NCBI RefSeq assembly: GCF_004323635.1
Contig: NZ_CP036515.1
Location: 4,279,501 to 4,343,500 of the forward strand
DNA: 64,000 nt
Reading direction: 5' to 3'
Origin: Lichenihabitans psoromatis
GTDB taxonomy: Bacteria; Pseudomonadota; Alphaproteobacteria; Rhizobiales; Beijerinckiaceae
Part shown: in pieces, positions 27,572 to 35,837 of the stretch
Position numbering within the stretch: the stretch's first letter is position 1
Layout: each line of letters begins with the position of its first letter
Program-made: the position numbers and the translations under genes
The notes under the pieces: model-generated
Told to the model about the DNA's origin: nothing
Seen by the model: the letters and a program-made list of their open reading frames with translations, nothing else
Database searches by the model: none

Positions 27572-28747
27572 TCACGCGTCGCGCGCGCTCGGCTGTAGTC
27601 GGCTGCCCTTCCGATGCGGCGCGGACGCTTGTTTGGCGGCCTCCGCTGCAGCGTCGTCGATGTCCCGCTTCAGGCGCGACTCGAGCAAGGCCAACACGGC
27701 CGCTTCTTCCGGCCTCAATTTGGGAAGATCGCTCCGTAGCTCGGCTTCGATATCGTCCTTGATCTCGAGCATGAGCTCACCGCTCATATAGCAGTTGAGA
27801 ATCTCTGGATGGATGTAGCATTTTCGGCAGATCGTCGGCGTGTTGCCGAGCCGCGACGAGACACGTTCGATCGCGGCGCGGATATTTTTCTTGGCTTTGG
27901 CTTCGCTGTCGATGATGCCGATTTCGTGTAGCGCCATGGCGGCCAGCACGGTTCCGGCCCAGGTGCGAAAATCCTTCGCGGTTACGTCGCGGCCGGTGAT
28001 CTCGCGCAAATAGGAATTGACGTCGGATGAGCCGACGCTGTGGCGTTGTTTGTCGTCGTCGAGGAACTGGAACAGGTGGTGGCCCGGCAGATCGTGACAG
28101 GCTTTGACGATGGCGGCGACGCGCTTGTTGCGGACGTCGAGCCGCCACATCTTCCCGCTCTTGCCCTTGAACTCGAAATGCAGCCCCGCCCCGTCCACCG
28201 CGACATGTTCATCGAGGAGCGTCGTCAGGCCGTAGGACTGATTTTTGCGCGCGTAATCCTCGTTACCAACCCGGATCAGCGTCGTTTCGAGAAGATACAC
28301 GATGGTGGCCAGGATCTTACGCCGGCTCAAGCCCTTCTCAGCCATATGTCGACGAACCGTGTCCCGAATATGCGGCAAGGCATCGGCGAAAGCCGTCACA
28401 TGCTCGTATTTCGCGCTATCCCGGATTTCGCGGAACAGCGGATGATAGCGATATTGCTTGCGTCCCTTCGCGTCGCGACCGGTCGCCTGAATATGGCCGT
28501 CGGCCCGTTCGCTGATCCAGACATGCGTGTAGGCCGGCGGGATCGCGAGCGCCTTGATGCGATCGAGCGTGTCCGTATTCGTGATCTTGCGACCATCCGG
28601 CCCGCGATAAGAAAATCCCTTGCCGGCCTTCTGACGACGAATGCCCTGATCCTCGTCGGTCACGTACCAAAGCCCAGCACTTTCGGCCGCATCGCGCGGA
28701 TCGACCACCTGCGGGTCGTCGGGATCTCGATCCTCTGCGATGGACAT
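27572..28747 (-). CDS. DNA topoisomerase IB, bacterial/poxvirus-like
   Basis: This is a 391-residue type IB topoisomerase, from ATG 28747 (a longer frame reaches 28798). The N-terminal beta domain includes YVTDEDQGIRRQKAGKGFSYRG. The catalytic domain shows the KAL..PPAYTHVWIS entry, RVGNEDYARKNQSYGLTTL, the catalytic pocket around KDFRTWAGTVLA and the nucleophilic Tyr near residue 312 in KCYIHPEIL. The enzyme relaxes supercoils through a 3'-phosphotyrosine link. The C-terminal tail is charged. In Rhizobiales homologues are accessory and often stress-related. A one-mismatch EcfG-like motif upstream is noted but not claimed. Confidence 0.92.
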   Translation of the reverse strand: MSIAEDRDPDDPQVVDPRDAAESAGLWYVTDEDQGIRRQKAGKGFSYRGPDGRKITNTDTLDRIKALAIPPAYTHVWISERADGHIQATGRDAKGRKQYRYHPLFREIRDSAKYEHVTAFADALPHIRDTVRRHMAEKGLSRRKILATIVYLLETTLIRVGNEDYARKNQSYGLTTLLDEHVAVDGAGLHFEFKGKSGKMWRLDVRNKRVAAIVKACHDLPGHHLFQFLDDDKQRHSVGSSDVNSYLREITGRDVTAKDFRTWAGTVLAAMALHEIGIIDSEAKAKKNIRAAIERVSSRLGNTPTICRKCYIHPEILNCYMSGELMLEIKDDIEAELRSDLPKLRPEEAAVLALLESRLKRDIDDAAAEAAKQASAPHRKGSRLQPSARDA

Positions 28748-28910
28748 GCCGCGCTTCCTCAGTTCCTCAGCGGAGTGCCAATGCGAGTCGCGAGGCAAGG
28801 TTCCTGCGGCGTCCGAATGGCACAGGGCGCGATCCGCGAACCTTGCTTCAAGGGTCGCGATGCTTTAGGGCCGGTGACCTGACGTGCCCTGCCGATCATC
28901 GGAGTTTCAT

Positions 28911-29147
28911 TTGCCTGCCGCGAAGCCGATCAACTGGGCCAACCTGACCACCATCTCCTGCGTGGCGATCCTCGTCGGCACCGAACTCGTCGGTATGTCC
29001 TGGGCCGCGGGCTGGGCGCTCGGCGGATTGTTTCAGTTGCCGCCCCTCGTGGCCCGCAGCGTCGAGATCGCCTTTGGCCTGCTCGGCTTCGTGGCGCTTT
29101 TCTACTTCATGCGGGCGGCCATCAAGGTCGAACCGATCCGGGGCTGA
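28911..29147 (+). CDS. Small two-helix membrane protein upstream of opgD-like gene
   Basis: The protein has 78 residues with two hydrophobic segments, NLTTISCVAILVGTELVGMS continuing into a Trp/Gly-rich stretch, and VEIAFGLLGFVALFYFMRAA. I place the start at the TTG at 28911 because GGAG lies six bases before it. The alternative GTG at 28884 has no good site and would add nine polar residues. It ends two bases before the ATG of the OpgD-like gene, so the two are almost surely one transcript, and the protein may assist periplasmic glucan synthesis. I do not recognise a named family. Confidence 0.75.
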   Translation: MPAAKPINWANLTTISCVAILVGTELVGMSWAAGWALGGLFQLPPLVARSVEIAFGLLGFVALFYFMRAAIKVEPIRG

Positions 29148-29149
29148 CC

Positions 29150-30736
29150 ATGACTGACCTATTCGATCGCCGGCAGGTGCTGACCGCCCTGTCGGTCGCA
29201 GGCGCGGCGGGTCTTCTCCCGGCAGGTTTCACACCGGCTCATGCCGCGGGAAGCCTTACGCTCGGAGCACCGGAAGTCTTTTCGTTCGAGGCCCTCAAGG
29301 CCATGGCGGTCGACCTCGCCGCGAAGCCCTATGCGGCACCGCGTCAGCCCGATCCAGAGATCGTGTCGAAGATCGATTACGAGCGCTGGGGGCAGATCAC
29401 GTTCAATACGGAGTCGGCCCTCTTCGCCGATGGTCCGGGTCAGTTTCCGGTGACCTTCTTCCACATCGGCAAGTTCTTCCCGAAGTCCGTCGAAATGTAT
29501 GTGGTCGACGCCGATCAGGCTCGGCCCATCGTCTACAATCAAGCCATGTTCGACATGCCGGCCAATTCTCCGGCCAAACAATTGCCGCAGGGTGTTGGAT
29601 TTGCCGGCTTCCGTATTCAGGAGCCCCGCTCCGGCAAGCCTGATTGGCATAAGAACGATTGGGCGGCGTTCCTCGGCGCGGCCTATTTCCGTGCGATCGG
29701 CGAACTCTACCAATATGGCCTGTCGGCCCGCGGCGTCGCGGTCAACACCGCCGTCGCGGATCGCGACGAGGAATTTCCCGACTTCACGCGCTTCTACATC
29801 GAGACGCCGACGAGCGACGACACCATCGTGGTCAACGCGCTGCTCGACGGCCCGTCCCTGACGGGAGCCTATCGGTTCCAGATGACACGGGGCAAAGGCG
29901 TTACCATGGAGATCGAGCATACGCTCAATCTTCGCAAGGACATCGCCCGCCTTGGCATCGCTCCGTTGACGACGATGTATTGGTTCTCCGAAACCAAGAA
30001 GGACACCGCCATCGACTGGCGCCCCGAGGTCCATGACTCGGATGGCCTCGCCTTGTGGACAGGCACGGGCGAACGGATTTGGCGGCCGCTCAATAATCCC
30101 GAGCGCACGACCGCCTCCTCCTTCTCGGATCACTCGCCGCGCGGCTATGGCGCGCTGCAGCGCGACCGGGTTTTCGATCATTATCTGGATGGCGTCTTTT
30201 ATGATCGCCGGCCGAGCCTTTGGGTCGAACCCGGCAGCGACTGGGGTGCGGGCGCGGTTCAGTTGATCGAGATCCCGACCGACGACGAGATCCACGATAA
30301 TGTCGTCGCCACCTGGGTGCCTGCCGAACCCGCGACGGCCGGCAAGACCTATGCTTTCAAATATAAGCTGTTCTGGGTCGCGAACGAGCCGCATCCGTCG
30401 CCGCTTGCCAAATGCGTCGCCACTCGGCTCGGACGCGGCGGACAACCCGGCCTGCCCCGTCCCGCCGGCGTTCGAAAGTTCATGGTGGAATTTTTGGGTG
30501 GCCCGCTCGAAAATCTACCGTTCGGCGTCAAGCCGGAGGCCGTGCTCAACACATCGCGCGGCATGTTTACGCCCTATGTGTACACAGAGGCGGTGCCGGA
30601 TGGGGTGAACGGCCACTGGCGGGCCCAATTCGATCTCGTGGTCGATGGAACGGACCCGGTGGAGATGCGCTGCTATCTCAAAATCGGCAATGACATTCTG
30701 ACCGAGACCTGGGCGTTCCAATATCATCCCTTCTGA
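29150..30736 (+). CDS. Periplasmic glucan biosynthesis protein (OpgD/OpgG family), Tat-exported
   Basis: This is a 528-residue protein of the MdoG/OpgD family. The N-terminus DRRQVLTALSVAGAAGLLPA is a twin-arginine signal ending near AHA at about residue 33, pointing to OpgD-type Tat export. The body shows the family strands (YERWGQITFNTESALFAD, FFHIGKFFPKSVEMYVVD and FSDHSPRGYGALQRDR). The family shapes or cleaves beta-glucan backbones for osmoregulated periplasmic glucans. No OpgH glucosyltransferase lies in the window. It follows a small membrane protein gene by two bases. Confidence 0.92.
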   Translation: MTDLFDRRQVLTALSVAGAAGLLPAGFTPAHAAGSLTLGAPEVFSFEALKAMAVDLAAKPYAAPRQPDPEIVSKIDYERWGQITFNTESALFADGPGQFPVTFFHIGKFFPKSVEMYVVDADQARPIVYNQAMFDMPANSPAKQLPQGVGFAGFRIQEPRSGKPDWHKNDWAAFLGAAYFRAIGELYQYGLSARGVAVNTAVADRDEEFPDFTRFYIETPTSDDTIVVNALLDGPSLTGAYRFQMTRGKGVTMEIEHTLNLRKDIARLGIAPLTTMYWFSETKKDTAIDWRPEVHDSDGLALWTGTGERIWRPLNNPERTTASSFSDHSPRGYGALQRDRVFDHYLDGVFYDRRPSLWVEPGSDWGAGAVQLIEIPTDDEIHDNVVATWVPAEPATAGKTYAFKYKLFWVANEPHPSPLAKCVATRLGRGGQPGLPRPAGVRKFMVEFLGGPLENLPFGVKPEAVLNTSRGMFTPYVYTEAVPDGVNGHWRAQFDLVVDGTDPVEMRCYLKIGNDILTETWAFQYHPF

Positions 30737-31003
30737 TCGCACCCGGGCGAGCGTGGCGCGCCCAGTCTCTCGATCGAAGACGCGGCTCGCCGGTTGCCCG
30801 TGCGCGACCCTGCCGACTGCAGTCGCATCGCCGGCCCGAGGCGCGTTGGTGAGAAGGCCACATCCAGGCTTGTGACGGTGCCCGCAGATCCGGCGCCGCA
30901 GGCGGTATCGGCAGATATGCGCTAACCTTGTACCGCCGCGATTAGTTCTGCCCGATACTTACACAAAGAGCGTCGTTTCCGTAGCCAAATCGCGGCATTA
31001 GCT
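30737..31003. other. Non-coding stretch between opgD-like gene and stress microprotein
   Basis: About 270 bases have no convincing reading frame. The only local structures I see are a 12-bp perfect palindrome CGACTGCAGTCG at 30814-30825 inside a GC-rich segment, and a gradual drop in GC toward 31000 leading into the EcfG-type promoter at 31004. No terminator with a U-tract is visible after the opgD-like stop. Confidence 0.6.
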
Positions 31004-31029
31004 GGAACTTGAGCGGGACAGCCGACGTT
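31004..31029 (+). promoter_or_regulatory. EcfG (general stress sigma factor) promoter
   Basis: GGAAC at 31004-31008 and CGTT at 31026-31029 are separated by 17 bases, an exact match to the alphaproteobacterial EcfG consensus (GGAAC, 16-17 bases, CGTT). The predicted transcript would begin about 31037, roughly 20 bases before the ATG of the 24-codon gene at 31060, with its ribosome binding site in between. Confidence 0.75.
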
Positions 31030-31059
31030 GACGATCGTTCATTTCAAGGAACCGACGTC

Positions 31060-31134
31060 ATGCGTTCAATTCTTCTTTGGTTTATTGGTATTCCGATCCC
31101 AATCATCATTCTCATCGCGCTGTTTGTTCGCTGA
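31060..31134 (+). CDS. 24-residue single-helix membrane microprotein
   Basis: This is a 25-codon frame including the stop. ATG 31060 is preceded by CAAGGA at 31046-31051, eight bases away. The peptide starts MRSILLWFIGIPIPIIILIA and ends with a phenylalanine, valine and arginine. It has one charged residue near each end and an unbroken hydrophobic core with a PIPIII motif, and would span the membrane once. An exact EcfG promoter lies just upstream. The next gene, a larger membrane protein, begins 56 bases later and may share the transcript. Sequence coherence, ribosome site and promoter together support a real gene; its function is unknown. Confidence 0.75.
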   Translation: MRSILLWFIGIPIPIIILIALFVR

Positions 31135-31190
31135 CGAGACCGCCAGGGTGTTCGCGCCCTTCCTGATCAATACATCGTCACGAGGCTCAC

Positions 31191-32096
31191 ATGGCTTTGG
31201 CACCAAATACTGCAGCACTAGCTGCCAATAACGAATCCGGCTCATCAGCCGTCTCCTGGGCTGCCATTATCGGCGGCGCCGTCGTCGCTTCCGCGCTTTC
31301 GCTCATTCTGCTGTCGCTTGGCACCGGCGTCGGCCTTGCATCCATCTCTCCCTATGCCAACTCGGGTGCGTCAGGAACGACGCTCGGCACGTCCGCCATC
31401 ATCTGGCTCATCATCGTGCAGATCGTGTCGGCCGGCATGGGCGGCTATCTGGCCGGTCGCCTCCGCACGCGTTGGACGAGCGTTCACTCCGACGAAATCT
31501 ACTTTCGTGACACCGCGCATGGCTTCATGACCTGGGCTTTGGGCGCAATCGTCAGCGCGACCTTGTTAGCATCTGCGGCGTCCTCGGTTATCGGCACCGG
31601 CGCTCAGGCGACCGGCAGTATCGTCTCCGGGCTCGCGAGCGCGGTCGGGTCGGTCGGCGGTGCTGCCAGCACGCAGGCCGCCAATAACTCGGGCATCCAG
31701 TCCTATTTCACCGATATGCTGTTCCGCAGCGATAAGGCCGCGACCGATCCGAACAATCAGGCTACAGTTGCCGAAGTCGGCCGCATCATGTCGCGGAGCC
31801 TTGCAAGCGGTGAGATTGCACCGGCCGACAAGACTTACGTCGGTCAGTTGATTGCCGCCAAGACGGGCCTGAGCCAGGCCGATGCAGAAAAGCGCGTCGA
31901 CGACACGATTGCTCAGGCCAAGGCTGCTGCCGCCAAAGCCGAACAGACCGCACGTGATGCCGCCGATGCGGCCCGCAAGGCTGCAGCTTACCTGTCCTTG
32001 TGGCTGTTCATCTCGATGCTGATCGGCGCGTTTTCGTCGACTATCGCCGCAACCTTTGGTGGCCGTGCTCGCGACGCTGCGGCACTGACCCGCTAA
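31191..32096 (+). CDS. Alanine-rich membrane protein of unknown function
   Basis: This 301-residue protein has transmembrane segments near residues 21-48 (AAIIGGAVVASALSLILLSL), 65-85 (IIWLIIVQIVSAGMGGYLAG) and 110-135, and a final one at about 270-290 (LSLWLFISMLIGAFSSTIAA). The central soluble part ends in an Ala/Lys/Asp heptad-like stretch (AQAKAAAAKAEQTARDAADA) that probably forms a helical coil. Similar proteins are common in Rhizobiales, sometimes under the uninformative name PhnA-like. It follows an EcfG-driven microprotein and is probably in the same stress unit. A hairpin GCGGTCC-ACGCC-GGACCGC at 32105-32123 after the stop lacks a U-tract. Confidence 0.82.
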   Translation: MALAPNTAALAANNESGSSAVSWAAIIGGAVVASALSLILLSLGTGVGLASISPYANSGASGTTLGTSAIIWLIIVQIVSAGMGGYLAGRLRTRWTSVHSDEIYFRDTAHGFMTWALGAIVSATLLASAASSVIGTGAQATGSIVSGLASAVGSVGGAASTQAANNSGIQSYFTDMLFRSDKAATDPNNQATVAEVGRIMSRSLASGEIAPADKTYVGQLIAAKTGLSQADAEKRVDDTIAQAKAAAAKAEQTARDAADAARKAAAYLSLWLFISMLIGAFSSTIAATFGGRARDAAALTR

Positions 32097-32315
32097 AGCT
32101 TCTGCGGTCCACGCCGGACCGCATCATGAGTGACCCGCTCCGCCCAATGGCATCAGTGGCCTTGGGTGGAGCGGATTCGTATCCGACCACCTTGCGTTGG
32201 TGAGCGAGACGCCAAAGTTTAATGTGACCGCGAGGGTGTCGCGCAGGTCGATCGGCAGAGGTCAGCTCTGGGAGAGCGCCTCCGTCGAACGCTGCTCCGG
32301 GAGGCGGACAAGACG

Positions 32316-34304
32316 ATGGCTCAGGTAAACGCGACCCTCCCCTCGAGCGAGCGCAACAGCACGCGAACTCTCGCGACCTGCGCGGCCGTGATCGCTGCGC
32401 TTTATTTCGGCAGCGAAATCCTCGTGCCGATCGCTCTTGCGATTCTGCTTGGCTTCGTCCTCGCGCCGAGCGTGCGGAAGCTGCAGAAATTGGGTCTGGG
32501 CCGGATCCCGCCCGTGGTCGTCACGGTCATGATCGCCGTCGTGTTTCTAGGCGCTTTGGGCGCGCTGATCACGACGCAATTGCGCGACCTCGCCAACGAT
32601 GTCCCTCGTTACGAGAGGACGATTGTCCGCAAAATTCAATATCTGCAAGGCATGTCGACCGGCGGCTCGATGCAGCGGATCGAGGACGCGATCGCGACGA
32701 TCAGCAAAGCCGTGAATCGGCAGCCCGAGGCGCAGGTTGTCAACGGAAGCGGCAGCTCCGCCGCAGCCATACAACAGACCACAGGCGAAAGACCTGCCGC
32801 TGCGCCCATGCCGGTGGAAGTCATTGCGCCAACGCCGAGCGCCATCGACACGATCCTGCGTGTCAGCGCGCCTTTGGTGCACCCGATTGCGACAGCCGGC
32901 ATCGTGTTGATCTTCGTCGTCTTCATTCTCCTGCAGCGAGAGGATCTCCGCAACCGCGCCATTCGCCTCTTTGGCGCGACCGACCTTCAGCGCACGACTG
33001 CTGCCATCGACGACGGAGCGAAGCGGCTGAGCCGGTATTTGCTCACACAATGCGCCGTCAACACGGCATCCGGCATCATCGTTGGGATCAGTCTGTGGTT
33101 GATCGGCGTCCCGAGCCCGATCCTGCTTGGCATCATCTTCGCCTGTATGCGGTTCATTCCCTATGTGGGTCCGGTCATCGGCTCTATTCTGCCCCTAGTG
33201 CTCGCATCGGCGGTCGACCCGGGATGGAGCATGGTGATCTGGACTGGGGCGATGCTGTTGGCGGTCGAAAGCGTCATCGGTCAGGTGGTCGAGCCATTCG
33301 CCTATGGACATAACACTGGCCTGTCACCGATCGCGATCATCATCGCCGCCACCTTCTGGACGGTTCTCTGGGGTCCTGTCGGTCTTTTCTTGTCAACGCC
33401 TCTCACGGTGTGCCTGGTCGTGCTCGGGCGTCACGTCGAACAGCTGGAGTTTCTCGACGTGCTGCTCGGCGATAGGCCCCCGCTCGCTCCGTCAGAGACC
33501 TTCTATCAGCGTCTGCTGGCCAACGATCCGATCGAAGCCTCCGACCAGGCGCAAAAATGCTTGAGCGAGATGTCGGTCTCCGAATATTACGACGCCGTGG
33601 CTCTGCCTGGCCTGCTTTTGGCGCAGGGCGATGTGGCGCAAAACCGGCTGGATCACGATCGGCAGGAGCAGATCAAGGCCGCGGCCCTGGACGTCGTCGA
33701 AGATCTCGAGCGCGATGCGCCGGGCGACGATCAGCCGGACGATCGGCAAAAATTCTGGTCGACCGGCAAGCCGACGGAAGCGACGGATGCCGACGTCGCG
33801 ACCAAGCCGGATGATCTCGTGCCGGAGACACCGCCGCAATTTACGAAAGCCGGCAGCGTGCTGTGTGTCGGCGCGCGTGGCCCGCTCGACGACGCCGCCG
33901 CCGCCATGCTGGTGCAGGTGTTTCTCGGCCACCAGATCGGCGCCCGCTGTGAGAGCTACACCGCGCTGTCCAAAACGGAGATCGATCACCTCAACGTTGA
34001 AGGCGTTGCGTTGATCTGCCTCTCGGCCTTGGATGGCAGCAGCCCAGCCTTTTTGCGGTTCGTGCTTCGGCGTTTACGACGTCGGGCGCCGAAAGCTCAC
34101 ATCCTTGTTGGTGCGTGGTGGCGCATCGGCGGTCTCCGCGACACGGATGAGGAGATCGATCAGGTTGTCAAAGACCCGAAAGTGACGACGTTCGTGGATG
34201 CGATCCGCTATTGCCTGTCGCAGCCGCCTGAGGGAGTTGTCGTCGCGGTCGACCCGATCGAGACGGCCGCGACACTTCCGGCCGTGGTCCCGGCTCTCTC
34301 ATGA
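32316..34304 (+). CDS. AI-2E-family transporter with long cytoplasmic C-terminal extension
   Basis: This is a 662-residue protein. Residues 1-375 form an AI-2E/PerM-type membrane domain with seven or eight helices, including the family strings SPILLGIIFACMRFIPYVGP and GPVGLFLSTPLTVCLVVLGR. The family average is 350-400 residues, so about 280 residues are extra. The extension has a helical segment (about 390-470), a disordered charged linker (about 470-505) and a Rossmann-like alpha/beta domain (about 510-630: GSVLCVGARGPLDDAAAAML, then ALICLSALDG and HILVGAWW). This last part resembles a B12-binding-like fold that lacks the cobalamin DxHxxG motif. The substrate is unknown. The gene overlaps the following MaoC gene by four bases. 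Confidence 0.88.
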   Translation: MAQVNATLPSSERNSTRTLATCAAVIAALYFGSEILVPIALAILLGFVLAPSVRKLQKLGLGRIPPVVVTVMIAVVFLGALGALITTQLRDLANDVPRYERTIVRKIQYLQGMSTGGSMQRIEDAIATISKAVNRQPEAQVVNGSGSSAAAIQQTTGERPAAAPMPVEVIAPTPSAIDTILRVSAPLVHPIATAGIVLIFVVFILLQREDLRNRAIRLFGATDLQRTTAAIDDGAKRLSRYLLTQCAVNTASGIIVGISLWLIGVPSPILLGIIFACMRFIPYVGPVIGSILPLVLASAVDPGWSMVIWTGAMLLAVESVIGQVVEPFAYGHNTGLSPIAIIIAATFWTVLWGPVGLFLSTPLTVCLVVLGRHVEQLEFLDVLLGDRPPLAPSETFYQRLLANDPIEASDQAQKCLSEMSVSEYYDAVALPGLLLAQGDVAQNRLDHDRQEQIKAAALDVVEDLERDAPGDDQPDDRQKFWSTGKPTEATDADVATKPDDLVPETPPQFTKAGSVLCVGARGPLDDAAAAMLVQVFLGHQIGARCESYTALSKTEIDHLNVEGVALICLSALDGSSPAFLRFVLRRLRRRAPKAHILVGAWWRIGGLRDTDEEIDQVVKDPKVTTFVDAIRYCLSQPPEGVVVAVDPIETAATLPAVVPALS

Positions 34305-34789
34305 GCGCGGGAGATCCTGAAACAGCCGCAGTGCCTGACCGTCTGATGTTTGAGGATTTCCACGAGGGTCGTGAGTTCGCGTTCGGCGATTATCTCGTCA
34401 CCGAGGCGGAGATCCGGGCGTTCGCGGCGGAGTTTGATCCGCAGCCGTTTCATCTCGACGAGGCCACTGCTCTCTCGTCGCCGCTCAAAGGACTCGCGGC
34501 GTCTGGCTGGCATACGGCGTCCCTCGGCATGCGGATGATCTTCGATGGTTTTCTGCATCGCTCATCGTCACAGGGAAGCCCAGGGATCGACGAACTCAAC
34601 TGGCGCGCGCCGGTGCGTGCCGGTGATCGCCTGCAGATGTCGGCGCGTGTGACGTCGGCCCGGCGATCTCGGTCGCGTCCCCAGATGGGTCTCGTCGGCT
34701 TTGCCTTCGAGATGACCAACCAGACCGGCACCTGTGTCATGACACAGGCAAACACGATCATGTTCGGCTGTCGTGACGAGGGAGCGTGA
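34301..34789 (+). CDS. MaoC-like hot-dog hydratase (first of tandem pair)
   Basis: This is a 162-residue single hot-dog protein. The catalytic Asp/His motif of R-specific enoyl-CoA hydratases appears as FDPQPFHLDEATA, followed by [15 protein letters not shown]. It probably acts on acyl-CoA substrates or is a related hydratase or thioesterase. It overlaps the AI-2E transporter gene and the next MaoC gene by four bases each (ATGA, GTGA), giving a three-gene coupled set. The second gene encodes a homologue of the same length, and the pair may form a heteromeric enzyme. Confidence 0.86.
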   Translation: MSAGDPETAAVPDRLMFEDFHEGREFAFGDYLVTEAEIRAFAAEFDPQPFHLDEATALSSPLKGLAASGWHTASLGMRMIFDGFLHRSSSQGSPGIDELNWRAPVRAGDRLQMSARVTSARRSRSRPQMGLVGFAFEMTNQTGTCVMTQANTIMFGCRDEGA

Positions 34790-35286
34790 CCATGTTCTTC
34801 GACGACGTGGTGGTGGGCGAGACGGTCCAATTCGGGTCCCACCTGTTCACGGCAGAGGAGATCATGGCGTTCGCAAGCCGTTACGATCCCCAGAGCTTTC
34901 ACATGGATGAGGAGGCCGCGCGCACGGGTCCGTTCGGCCGTTTGGCCGCCTCGGGATGGCACACGGCCGCGATCTGGATGAAGCTCAATGTCGCGGCACG
35001 GCAAGCCGAGGTGGGCAGCGGGCCGATGCAGGTGGGACCGTCGCCGGGCTTCAAGAGCCTCAAGTGGATCGTCCCTGTCTTTGCCGGCGACACCCTATCG
35101 TTCGCATCCTGCGTGACCGGCAAGCGCGTGACCTCGAAGCCCGATTGGGGGTTGGTGTTCAGTCATTGCACCGGCCACAAAGCCGATGGCACGTTGGCGT
35201 TCAGCTTCGAGGGTTGCGTCTTATGGCGGCGACGACCCGCCGCCGACCTTGGCGTCAGTGACCTGAGAATTCCATCAGAGTCCTGA
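34786..35286 (+). CDS. MaoC-like hot-dog hydratase (second of tandem pair)
   Basis: This is a 166-residue homologue of the preceding protein, with the same active-site motif [13 protein letters not shown] and the downstream segment [15 protein letters not shown]. The first codon is GTG 34786 or ATG 34792. The two copies appear diverged well beyond recent duplication, which suggests distinct subunits. The last 32 bases overlap the 3' end of the convergent apt gene, an unusual tail-to-tail coding overlap. The natural substrate is unknown. Confidence 0.86.
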   Translation: MTMFFDDVVVGETVQFGSHLFTAEEIMAFASRYDPQSFHMDEEAARTGPFGRLAASGWHTAAIWMKLNVAARQAEVGSGPMQVGPSPGFKSLKWIVPVFAGDTLSFASCVTGKRVTSKPDWGLVFSHCTGHKADGTLAFSFEGCVLWRRRPAADLGVSDLRIPSES

Positions 35287-35791
35287 CCGGAACTCCGAGG
35301 TTTCTGATCTTCTCGGCGCCGCCGAGATCGGGAAGGTCAATGACGAAGCAGGCCGCTACGACGTCTGCGCCGATCTGCTTCAGCAGCTTGACCGCACCCT
35401 CGGCCGTTCCACCGGTCGCGATCAGGTCGTCGACCAGGATGACGCGCTCGCCTGGCAAGACCGCATCTTGATGAACCTCCATCTCGTCGATGCCATATTC
35501 CAGCGAATAGGCCACACTGACGACCGTAAAGGGCAGCTTGCCCTTCTTCCGGATCGGAACGAAGCCCGCCGATAACTGATGAGCGACGGCTCCGCCAAGA
35601 ATGAATCCACGCGCTTCCATTCCGGCGACCTTGTCGATCTTGGTGCCGGCCCACGGCTGCACCAACTCGTCGATCGCGCGTCGAAACGCGCGTGCGTTCC
35701 CGAGCAGGGTCGTGATGTCGCGGAACAGGATACCTGGTTTCGGATAATCCGGGATCGTCCGGATCGAAGCCTTGAGGTCGTCGGTGATCAT
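35255..35791 (-). CDS. apt: Adenine phosphoribosyltransferase
   Basis: This is a 178-residue type I phosphoribosyltransferase that converts adenine and PRPP to AMP. The PRPP-binding motif [14 protein letters not shown] lies near residues 115-128. The N-terminal [20 protein letters not shown] and the [17 protein letters not shown] loop are typical of Apt. ATG 35791 is chosen from a longer open frame because it gives the family length (E. coli 183). It lies 46 bases downstream of mtnP on the same strand. The two form a purine-salvage pair: MtnP releases adenine from methylthioadenosine and Apt recycles it. Confidence 0.95.
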   Translation of the reverse strand: MITDDLKASIRTIPDYPKPGILFRDITTLLGNARAFRRAIDELVQPWAGTKIDKVAGMEARGFILGGAVAHQLSAGFVPIRKKGKLPFTVVSVAYSLEYGIDEMEVHQDAVLPGERVILVDDLIATGGTAEGAVKLLKQIGADVVAACFVIDLPDLGGAEKIRNLGVPVRTLMEFSGH

Positions 35792-35837
35792 GAAGTGACT
35801 CGCGCGTGCGCCCGGCCAGATGCGGCCAAACGCGTTG

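Noticed and set aside
28780..28804. EcfG-like motif on the minus strand before the topoisomerase IB gene (GGAAC, 16 bases, CATT)
   Set aside because: The second box differs from CGTT at one of its most conserved bases, so I do not call it a promoter, though expression under stress would be worth a look.
30814..30825. 12-bp palindrome CGACTGCAGTCG
   Set aside because: It is short and in a GC-rich gap far from any start; likely chance.
32105..32123. Hairpin GCGGTCC-ACGCC-GGACCGC after the alanine-rich membrane protein gene
   Set aside because: The stem is perfect but has no U-tract, so I do not list it as a terminator; it may be rho-assisted or a chance structure.
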